64,000 bases of DNA from Pseudomonas brassicacearum subsp. neoaurantiaca (GTDB taxonomy: Bacteria; Pseudomonadota; Gammaproteobacteria; Pseudomonadales; Pseudomonadaceae): the NCBI RefSeq assembly GCF_013608025.1, contig NZ_VDLV01000026.1, positions 18,143-82,142 of the forward strand, given 5' to 3'. The notes under the pieces are model-generated. The model was not told the origin of the DNA. It ran no database searches and worked only from the letters and a program-made list of their open reading frames with translations. This document shows, piece after piece, positions 53,525 through 60,497 of this stretch (the first letter of the stretch is position 1; each line of letters opens with the position of its first letter). A program made the position numbers and the translations under genes.

Positions 53525-54394
53525 TTATTCTCCACCTGCCACCTTAGCTAGGTATTGACCGTATTCAATCTTCCCAAAAAAGCGTGCACGCTCAAGCAAG
53601 CGTTCCCGACTAATCCAACCGTTGTCATAGGCAATCTCTTCAAGACAGGCAACTTTAAGACCTTGACGGTGCTCGATGGTTTGTACGTACTGTGAGGCAT
53701 CAAGCAGGCTGTCATGAGTGCCGGTGTCGAGCCAGGCAAAGCCGCGACCGAAGCGCTCCACATGCAAATCACCGCGCCGAAGATAGGCATTGTTGATATC
53801 TGTGATCTCTAGCTCGCCACGCGCCGAGGGCTTGATGGTCTTGGCGATTTCAATCACGTCGTTATCGTAGAAGTACAAACCGGTAACCGCGTAGTTGGAT
53901 TTCGGCTTTTGTGGTTTTTCTTCGATTGATAAGGCGCAACCCTTGCTATCGAAATCGATCACTCCGAAGCGCTCGGGATCTTTCACCCAATATCCAAATA
54001 CAGTCGCGCCTGATGGGCGTTGGGCTGCCCGTTGTAGCAGCCCACCGAAATATGCGCCATGGAAGATGTTGTCTCCAAGAATCAGGCACACCGGATCAGT
54101 GCCGATAAACTCTTCACCAATCAGAAAGGCCTGGGCCAGACCATCCGGTGACGGTTGGATCGCATAACTGAGTTTCACCCCGAACTGGCTACCGTCCTGC
54201 AGCAGGTTGCGGTATTGCGGTAGATCCTGCGGTGTGGAGATAATCAATATTTCGTTAATGCCAGCCAACATCAATACGGATATTGGGTAGTAAATCATCG
54301 GTTTGTCATAAACCGGCAATAGCTGTTTCGACACACCTAGTGTAATGGGATGCAGGCGCGTGCCTGAGCCACCCGCCAATACGATGCCTTTCAT
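53525..54394 (-). CDS. rmlA: Glucose-1-phosphate thymidylyltransferase
   Basis: A 289-aa nucleotidyltransferase that makes dTDP-glucose from glucose-1-P and dTTP. The N-terminal loop is GIVLAGGSGTRLHPIT, with ILGDNIFHG (metal-binding Asp) and EKPQKPKSNYAVTGLYFYDNDV. It overlaps the rmlB stop by 4 nt (ATGA), so the two are coupled. Base use is intermediate between the core genome and the O-antigen block. rmlC and rmlD do not follow, in contrast to the usual rmlBDAC order. Confidence 0.95.
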   Translation of the reverse strand: MKGIVLAGGSGTRLHPITLGVSKQLLPVYDKPMIYYPISVLMLAGINEILIISTPQDLPQYRNLLQDGSQFGVKLSYAIQPSPDGLAQAFLIGEEFIGTDPVCLILGDNIFHGAYFGGLLQRAAQRPSGATVFGYWVKDPERFGVIDFDSKGCALSIEEKPQKPKSNYAVTGLYFYDNDVIEIAKTIKPSARGELEITDINNAYLRRGDLHVERFGRGFAWLDTGTHDSLLDASQYVQTIEHRQGLKVACLEEIAYDNGWISRERLLERARFFGKIEYGQYLAKVAGGE

Positions 54395-55476
54395 TGTGCG
54401 AGCAGCTCCTTTTCATTTATGAATCCAAGGCGTTCGCCTTGATAACTGCCGTCTTGAACGCGACGGCACCATTCTAAGTTGTCCAGATACCATCCGACCG
54501 TTTTACGCAGCCCCGACTCAAAGGTTTCTTGCGGTACCCAGCCCAGTTCACGCTCGATTTTCCCGGCGTCGATAGCGTATCGCAGATCGTGGCCCGGACG
54601 GTCCTGCACGAAGGTTATCAGGTCTGCATAGTGCGCGATGCCTTCAGGCTTTTGCGGCGCGAGTTCTTCCAGCAATTGGCAGATTCCGCGAACAACATCG
54701 ATGTTCTTTTGCTCGTTGTGCCCGCCAACGTTGTAGGTCTCGCCTACCTTCCCCTTTGTGACTACCTTGATCAGCGCCCGGGCATGGTCTTCAACGAACA
54801 GCCAATCACGAACCTGCATACCGTTGCCGTACACCGGTAGGGACTTGCCAGCCAAGGCGTTGAGGATGACAAGCGGAATGAGCTTCTCCGGGAAATGGAA
54901 TGGCCCATAATTATTTGAACAATTGGTTAGTAGGACGGGCAGGCCGTATGTGCGATGCCAGGCGCGAACCAGATGATCGGAGGCTGCTTTGCTGGCCGAA
55001 TAGGGCGAGCTAGGAGCATAGGAGGTGGTTTCCGTGAACAAGTCATCAACGCCGTGCAGGTCGCCATAGACCTCGTCGGTGGAGATGTGGTGAAAGCGAA
55101 AGGCAGTTTTTTCCGACTCGGACAGCGATTGCCAATATGCACGGGTTGCTTCTAGCAAGCTGTACGTGCCGACGATGTTGGTCTGGATGAAATCCGATGG
55201 CCCGTCAATAGAGCGATCAACATGGGATTCTGCAGCTAGATGCATGACCGCTTGCGGTTGAAAACGGGCTAGCACAGCGCTGACGGTTGACTGATCAACG
55301 ATATCGGCCTGAACGAATTCATAGCGGCTGTTGCTGGCAACACTGACGAGCGATTCGAGATTGCCAGCGTACGTCAGTTTGTCCAGATTGAGGACCGTAT
55401 GGTCAGAATGGCCAATCAGCTCGCGGATCAAGGCAGAGCCAATGAAACCGGCACCGCCGGTGATAAGAATACGCAT
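54391..55476 (-). CDS. rmlB: dTDP-glucose 4,6-dehydratase
   Basis: A 361-aa SDR dehydratase that turns dTDP-glucose into dTDP-4-keto-6-deoxyglucose. It has TGGAGFIGSAL (NAD), HISTDEVYGDL with the catalytic Asp-Glu pair, YSASKAASDHLV (Tyr-x3-Lys), and NCSNNYGP/FHFPEKLIPL. The product is the direct substrate of FdtA in the O-antigen block, which otherwise lacks a source of it here. It is transcribed with rmlA on the minus strand. Confidence 0.95.
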   Translation of the reverse strand: MRILITGGAGFIGSALIRELIGHSDHTVLNLDKLTYAGNLESLVSVASNSRYEFVQADIVDQSTVSAVLARFQPQAVMHLAAESHVDRSIDGPSDFIQTNIVGTYSLLEATRAYWQSLSESEKTAFRFHHISTDEVYGDLHGVDDLFTETTSYAPSSPYSASKAASDHLVRAWHRTYGLPVLLTNCSNNYGPFHFPEKLIPLVILNALAGKSLPVYGNGMQVRDWLFVEDHARALIKVVTKGKVGETYNVGGHNEQKNIDVVRGICQLLEELAPQKPEGIAHYADLITFVQDRPGHDLRYAIDAGKIERELGWVPQETFESGLRKTVGWYLDNLEWCRRVQDGSYQGERLGFINEKELLAQ

Positions 55477-55594
55477 GTGTGCTCAACCTTCTTCAGAAAT
55501 ATTGCATAGCTTGTCGACAGGAGCCGAGTACTGCAATAGAAGTGTCGATCCGACCAGGGGAGCAAGCCAAGCGCACGCGAAAGGGGCTTACGCT

Positions 55595-55636
55595 GTAGGA
55601 GCGTCTCGGGCCTCTTCGCGAGCAGGCTCGCTCCCA
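55595..55636. repeat. Degenerate REP, GTGGGAGCGAGC family
   Basis: The right arm is complete (TCGCGAGCAGGCTCGCTCCC). The left arm is cut short (GTAGGAGCG then unrelated). It lies between the divergent rmlB and kdpF genes. Confidence 0.75.
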
Positions 55637-55666
55637 CAAAGGACCTTCAACAATCTCCGCCTGTTT

Positions 55667-55683
55667 TTTACAGATTCTTTATT
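55667..55683 (+). promoter_or_regulatory. Candidate KdpE-binding site upstream of kdpF
   Basis: TTTACA and TTTATT form a direct repeat with a 5-nt spacer (GATTC), 91 nt before the kdpF ATG. The E. coli KdpE site is described as two TTTA(T/C)A half-sites with a 5-nt spacer. The match is by eye. Confidence 0.4.
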
Positions 55684-55774
55684 CCCTATCCCCACCCTCA
55701 ATCTCGCACCTTTACACCCTCCCTACCGACAATTGCTCCACACACGGCACGACGCCGTACCACGGAGAAATCCC

Positions 55775-55864
55775 ATGAGTGTTCTGGACGGGGTGTCGCT
55801 GCTGCTGGCAGTGGCGCTGTTCATTTATCTGTTGGTTGCGCTGTTGCGCGCGGACCGGGGTTAG
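55775..55864 (+). CDS. kdpF: Potassium-transporting ATPase subunit KdpF
   Basis: A 29-aa single-helix membrane peptide (MSVLDGVSLLLAVALF then IYLLVALLRADRG). KdpF stabilises the KdpABC complex. GGAGAAATCCC precedes the ATG, and kdpA starts 8 nt after the stop. Size, position and sequence fit the Pseudomonas KdpF. Confidence 0.88.
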   Translation: MSVLDGVSLLLAVALFIYLLVALLRADRG

Positions 55865-55872
55865 GAGCGGCT

Positions 55873-57567
55873 ATGCACGGTTATGACTACGGGCTGATCC
55901 TCGGCTTTTTCGCGCTGGTGTTGATTCCAGCGCCGTTCCTGGGGCGGTTTTACTATCGGGTGATGGAGGGCCAGCGTACCTGGCTGTCGCCGATCCTCGG
56001 TCCTCTAGAGCGCGGCTGTTACAAGGTAGCTGGCGTCGATCCGAGCACAGAGCAGAGTTGGCAGAAATACACCCTGGCCTTGCTCGCCTTCAACCTGGCG
56101 GGTTTCGCCTTGTTGTTCGCCGTGCTCCTGTTACAGGGGCATTTGCCGCTCAACACTGAAAACCTGCCCGGCATGGAATGGACCCAGGCGTTCAACACGG
56201 CGGTCAGTTTCATGACCAACACAAACTGGCAGTCCTACAGCGGCGAAGCGTCCCTCAGTTACTTGAGCCAGATGATCGGCCTGACCGTGCAGAATTTCGT
56301 CAGCGCCGCCACGGGCCTGGCCGTGCTGGTTGCGCTGTGCCGTGGGATCGGGCGCAAATCCGCCACGACCTTGGGCAATTTCTGGGTCGACATGACCCGT
56401 GCCACGCTCTATGGGTTGTTGCCGCTGTGCCTGTTGCTGGCGTTGTTCCTGGTCTGGCAGGGCGTGCCGCAGACCTTCGCGCATTATGTGCATGGGGTGA
56501 CGATGCAGGGCGTGGATCAGGTGATTCCGCTCGGCCCGGCGGCCAGCCAGATTGCGATCAAGCAACTGGGCACCAACGGCGGCGGTTTCTTCGGCGTCAA
56601 TTCGGCGCACCCGTTCGAGAACCCGACCGCTTGGACCAATCTCTTCGAAGTCGCGTCGATCATCCTGATCCCGGCGGCGCTGGTGTTCACCTTCAGTCAT
56701 TACGTCAAGGATCTGCGCCAGAGCCGGGCGATTATCGCCTGCATGCTGGCCTTGTTCCTGATCGGCGGGGCGACGTCGTTGTGGGCTGAATATCAACCCA
56801 ATCCAGCCCTCGACGACGCAGCCGTCGAACAAACTGCGCCACTGGAAGGCAAGGAGGCACGCTTCGGCACCACCGCCACGGTGCTCTGGTCAGTGACGAC
56901 CACGGCGGCGTCCAACGGCTCGGTCAACGCCATGCACGACAGCCTCAATCCGCTGAGCGGGATGGTGGCGCTGATGAACATGATGGTCGGCGAAGTGATC
57001 TTCGGCGGCGTCGGCGCCGGACTCTACGGGATGCTGCTGAACGTGTTGATCGCGGTGTTTCTCGCGGGGTTGATGATCGGTCGCACGCCGGAATACCTCG
57101 GTAAGAAGCTCGGCGCCCGGGAAGTGCAGTTGCTGGTGGTGACGCTGCTGGTGATGCCGGTGAGCGTGCTGGTGCTCGGTGCTGTTGCCGCGAGCCTGCC
57201 CGGCCCTGCGGCGGCGGTGAGCAACCCTGGCGCCCACGGTTTCAGCCAATTGCTTTACGCCTACACCTCGGCGGGGGCAAACAACGGTTCGGCGTTCGCC
57301 GGCTTCGGCGCCAACACGCCGTTTCACAACCTGATGCTCGGCCTGGGCATGTTGATCGGTCGTTTCGGCTACATCCTGCCGGTGCTGGCGTTGGCTGGCA
57401 GCCTGGCCCTGAAGAAAACCGCGCCCATCGGCCAGAACAGCTTTCCCACCCATGGCCCGCTGTTCGTGACGCTGTTGACCGTGACCATCCTGTTGGTGGG
57501 CGGCTTGACCTTCCTGCCGACCCTGGCCCTCGGCCCGATCGCCGAACACCTGAGCCTGGGTTTCTGA
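55873..57567 (+). CDS. kdpA: Potassium-transporting ATPase subunit KdpA
   Basis: A 564-aa, about ten-helix, channel-like subunit related to the Trk/Ktr potassium transporters. It shows the pore-loop segments FMTNTNWQSYSGE, KQLGTNGGGFFGVNSAHPFENPT and YAYTSAGANNGSAFAGF, which contain the selectivity-filter glycines. It binds and conducts K+ in the high-affinity Kdp pump. Length is normal. kdpB begins about 10 nt after the stop. Confidence 0.97.
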   Translation: MHGYDYGLILGFFALVLIPAPFLGRFYYRVMEGQRTWLSPILGPLERGCYKVAGVDPSTEQSWQKYTLALLAFNLAGFALLFAVLLLQGHLPLNTENLPGMEWTQAFNTAVSFMTNTNWQSYSGEASLSYLSQMIGLTVQNFVSAATGLAVLVALCRGIGRKSATTLGNFWVDMTRATLYGLLPLCLLLALFLVWQGVPQTFAHYVHGVTMQGVDQVIPLGPAASQIAIKQLGTNGGGFFGVNSAHPFENPTAWTNLFEVASIILIPAALVFTFSHYVKDLRQSRAIIACMLALFLIGGATSLWAEYQPNPALDDAAVEQTAPLEGKEARFGTTATVLWSVTTTAASNGSVNAMHDSLNPLSGMVALMNMMVGEVIFGGVGAGLYGMLLNVLIAVFLAGLMIGRTPEYLGKKLGAREVQLLVVTLLVMPVSVLVLGAVAASLPGPAAAVSNPGAHGFSQLLYAYTSAGANNGSAFAGFGANTPFHNLMLGLGMLIGRFGYILPVLALAGSLALKKTAPIGQNSFPTHGPLFVTLLTVTILLVGGLTFLPTLALGPIAEHLSLGF

Positions 57568-57577
57568 GGATTTGATG

Positions 57578-59632
57578 ATGAACATGCCAATGAGCAAGAC
57601 CGTCGTCGCCAAGGCGCCGGAGCAAGCCAAAACCAATCTGTCAGCCCTGTGGCGGCCAGCGCTGGTGCAAGCTTTCGTCAAGCTTGACCCGCGCCAGTTG
57701 CACCGTGCGCCGGTGATGCTGGTGGTGGAGCTCACCGCGATCCTCACCACCGTGCTGTGCCTGGTTCCCGATAGCGCGGTGCCGACTTTCGTGGCCGCGC
57801 AAATCGCCCTGTGGCTGTGGTTCACCGTGTTGTTCGCCAATTTCGCCGAAGCCTTGGCCGAGGGGCGCGGCAAGGCCCGTGCCGACAGTCTCAAGGCCGG
57901 CAGCGAAGGCTTGAGCGCCCGTCGCCAGACCGCGGACGGCTTTGAGGTGGTGCCCGCCACCCGCCTGCGCAAGGGCGATGTCGTACGGATCGAGGCAGGG
58001 GAGATGATCCCCGGTGACGGCGAAGTGATCGAAGGCATTGCGGCGGTCAATGAAGCCGCGATTACCGGGGAATCGGCGCCGGTGATCCGTGAGTCCGGCG
58101 GCGATCGCTCGGCGGTCACCGGCAACACGCGGCTGGTCTCCGACTGGCTGCTGGTGCGCATCACCAGCAATCCCGGCGAGTCCACCCTGGACCGCATGAT
58201 CGCCCTGGTTGAAGGCGCCAAACGCCAGAAGACCCCGAACGAAGTGGCGCTGGATATCCTGCTGATCGGCCTGACGCTGATCTTCCTGCTGGTGGTGGTG
58301 ACGCTGCAGCCGTTCGCCCACTTTGCCAATGGCAGCCTGCCGCTGGTGTTCCTGGTGGCGCTGTTGGTGACGTTGATCCCCACCACCATCGGCGGATTGC
58401 TGTCGGCCATCGGCATCGCCGGGATGGACCGCCTGGTGCGCTTGAACGTGATCGCCAAGTCCGGCCGGGCGGTGGAGGCGGCAGGGGATGTGCACGTGCT
58501 GATGCTGGACAAGACCGGCACGATCACCTTTGGCAATCGCCGCTGTGCCGCGGTCTATGCGGCCCCAGGCGTAAGCGCCAAGGCGTTGGCCGAAGGCGCC
58601 TTGTTCGCCTCCCTGGCTGATGACACGGCCGAGGGCAAGTCCATCGTAGAATACCTGCGCGGGTTGCATCCGCAGGCCGAACCCGCTCTGGACGCGCTGA
58701 CCGCCGTGCCCTTCAGCGCCGAAACCCGTTTGTCCGGCGTGGATTATCAAGGACGCGTCTATCGCAAGGGCGCGGTGGATTCCCTGTTGAGTTTCATCGG
58801 CCTGCCCCGTGACGGGCTGCCCACCGCACTGGCGCGGGAAGTCGACAAGATCGCCCAGAGCGGCGGCACGCCGTTGCTGGTCTGCGTGGACGGCAAACTG
58901 CTCGGTGCCATCCACCTCAAGGACGTGGTCAAGCCCGGTATCCGCGAGCGCTTTGCCGAGCTGCGCAAGCTGGGCATCCGCACGGTGATGGTCACCGGCG
59001 ACAACCCGCTCACTGCCGCCGCGATTGCCGCCGAAGCGGGCGTGGATGATGTGCTGGCCGAGGCCACGCCGGAGAAAAAACTGGCGCGCATCCGCCATGA
59101 GCAGAACGATGGCCGACTGGTCGCCATGTGCGGCGACGGCGCCAACGACGCTCCGGCCCTGGCCCAGGCCGATGTGGGCATGGCGATGAACGACGGCACC
59201 CAGGCCGCGCGCGAGGCGGCCAACATGGTCGACCTCGACAGCGACCCGACCAAGTTGCTGGATGTGGTGCAGATCGGCAAGGAACTGTTGGTGACCCGTG
59301 GCGCGCTGACCACCTTCTCCATCGCCAATGACATCGCCAAATACTTCGCGATCCTGCCGGCGCTGTTCGCCTCGATCTATCCGCAGCTCGGTGTGCTGAA
59401 CGTCATGCACCTGCAGAGCCCGCAAAGCGCGATCCTCTCGGCGATTGTGTTCAACGCGCTGATCATCGTCGTGCTGATCCCCCTGGCCCTGCGCGGCGTG
59501 CGGGTGCAGGCTGCGAGCGCGGCGGCCTTGCTGCGGCGCAACCTGCTGATCTACGGCCTGGGCGGGATCGCGGTGCCGTTCGTGGGGATCAAGGCGATCG
59601 ATCTGTTATTGACGGGTCTGCACTTGGTTTAA
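57578..59632 (+). CDS. kdpB: Potassium-transporting ATPase ATP-binding subunit KdpB
   Basis: A 684-aa P-type ATPase that powers Kdp. The phosphorylated Asp311 is in LMLDKTGTITFGN. TGESAPV (actuator TGES), MVTGDNPLTAAAIA and MCGDGANDAPALAQADVG (hinge) complete the catalytic set, with the K-binding-region helix LIPTTIGGLLSAIG. I prefer ATG 57578 (7 nt after TGAGGA); ATG 57575 and 57584 are near alternatives. A REP pair separates it from kdpC, unusual inside this operon. Confidence 0.97.
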   Translation: MNMPMSKTVVAKAPEQAKTNLSALWRPALVQAFVKLDPRQLHRAPVMLVVELTAILTTVLCLVPDSAVPTFVAAQIALWLWFTVLFANFAEALAEGRGKARADSLKAGSEGLSARRQTADGFEVVPATRLRKGDVVRIEAGEMIPGDGEVIEGIAAVNEAAITGESAPVIRESGGDRSAVTGNTRLVSDWLLVRITSNPGESTLDRMIALVEGAKRQKTPNEVALDILLIGLTLIFLLVVVTLQPFAHFANGSLPLVFLVALLVTLIPTTIGGLLSAIGIAGMDRLVRLNVIAKSGRAVEAAGDVHVLMLDKTGTITFGNRRCAAVYAAPGVSAKALAEGALFASLADDTAEGKSIVEYLRGLHPQAEPALDALTAVPFSAETRLSGVDYQGRVYRKGAVDSLLSFIGLPRDGLPTALAREVDKIAQSGGTPLLVCVDGKLLGAIHLKDVVKPGIRERFAELRKLGIRTVMVTGDNPLTAAAIAAEAGVDDVLAEATPEKKLARIRHEQNDGRLVAMCGDGANDAPALAQADVGMAMNDGTQAAREAANMVDLDSDPTKLLDVVQIGKELLVTRGALTTFSIANDIAKYFAILPALFASIYPQLGVLNVMHLQSPQSAILSAIVFNALIIVVLIPLALRGVRVQAASAAALLRRNLLIYGLGGIAVPFVGIKAIDLLLTGLHLV

Positions 59633-59662
59633 AAAACGGGAAATTTGGACAGGAGCGCTTTT

Positions 59663-59793
59663 GTGGCGAGGGAGCTTGCTCCCGCTGGGCTGCGCAGCAG
59701 CCCCCAAAAAAGCTGAATGCAATGCACCTGACACACCGAGGTCGCAGGTTTGGGTCTGCTTCGCAGCCCAGCGGGAGCAAGCTCCCTCGCCAC
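59663..59793. repeat. REP doublet inside the kdp operon (kdpB-kdpC)
   Basis: Inverted GTGGCGAGGGAGC-family copies with a spacer of about 75 nt fill most of the 188-nt kdpB-kdpC gap. Confidence 0.88.
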
Positions 59794-59820
59794 GGTGTGT
59801 ACATCTGAGGATCTAGAAAA

Positions 59821-60366
59821 ATGTTCACCCTGATTCGCCCGGCCTTGAGCCTGTTGTTACTAATGACGCTGCTCACCGGCGTCGCCTACCCATTGCTTGT
59901 CACCGGCGTGGCGCAAGTTGCCTTCCCGGACCAGGCCAACGGCAGCCTGATCCACGATGCCGACGGCAAGGTCCGCGGCTCCCGGCTGATCGCCCAGGAT
60001 TTCACCGGCGATGGCTGGTTCCATCCGCGCCCCTCGGCGGGCGCCTTCGCCACGGTGGCCAGCGGCGCGAGCAATCTTTCGCCCAGCAACCCGGCACTGG
60101 CCGCCCGTGTGATCGAGGACGCCCACAAGCTGCAAGTCGCCAATCAGGGCCCGGTGCCGCTGGCGCTGTTGACCAGCTCCGGCAGCGGGCTGGATCCGCA
60201 CTTGCCTCCGGCGGCGATTGCCTATCAACTGGCGCGTGTCGCCGCCGCCAGGAATGTGCCGGTGTCGACGTTGCAGCAGTTGATTGACGACAACACCGAG
60301 CGGCCCTTGGTGGGCCCGCCGGTGGTGAATGTGCTGGCGCTGAACATGGCCCTGGAAAAAATGTAG
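59821..60366 (+). CDS. kdpC: Potassium-transporting ATPase subunit KdpC
   Basis: A 181-aa subunit with one N-terminal TM helix (about 7-30) and a periplasmic domain. Conserved segments are LLTGVAYPLLVTGVAQ, GSRLIAQDFTGDGWFHPRPSA, SGSGLDPHLPPAAIAYQLARVA and LVGPPVVNVLALN. It stabilises KdpB-KdpA coupling. The preceding site (GAGGATCTAGAAAA) is modest. REP elements lie on both sides, so its expression relative to kdpAB may depend on read-through of these hairpins. Confidence 0.96.
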   Translation: MFTLIRPALSLLLLMTLLTGVAYPLLVTGVAQVAFPDQANGSLIHDADGKVRGSRLIAQDFTGDGWFHPRPSAGAFATVASGASNLSPSNPALAARVIEDAHKLQVANQGPVPLALLTSSGSGLDPHLPPAAIAYQLARVAAARNVPVSTLQQLIDDNTERPLVGPPVVNVLALNMALEKM

Positions 60367-60372
60367 AAACCT

Positions 60373-60460
60373 GTGGGAGCGAGCTTGCTCGCGATAGCGG
60401 TGGGTCAGTCAATGACAGTGGCGGCTGAACGACCGCCATCGCGAGCAAGCTCGCTCCCAC
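60373..60460. repeat. REP doublet inside the kdp operon (kdpC-kdpD)
   Basis: Inverted GTGGGAGCGAGC-family copies with a spacer of about 40 nt lie between kdpC and kdpD. This is the other REP family from the one in the kdpB-kdpC gap. Confidence 0.88.
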
Positions 60461-60497
60461 AAAGGTTCAATTCCATTCCTGAAACAAGAGACATAGC

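Noticed and set aside
56890..59425. Long minus-strand frames opposite kdpA and kdpB (548 and 594 codons)
   Set aside because: They are antisense shadows; kdpA and kdpB on the plus strand have every family motif and normal length.
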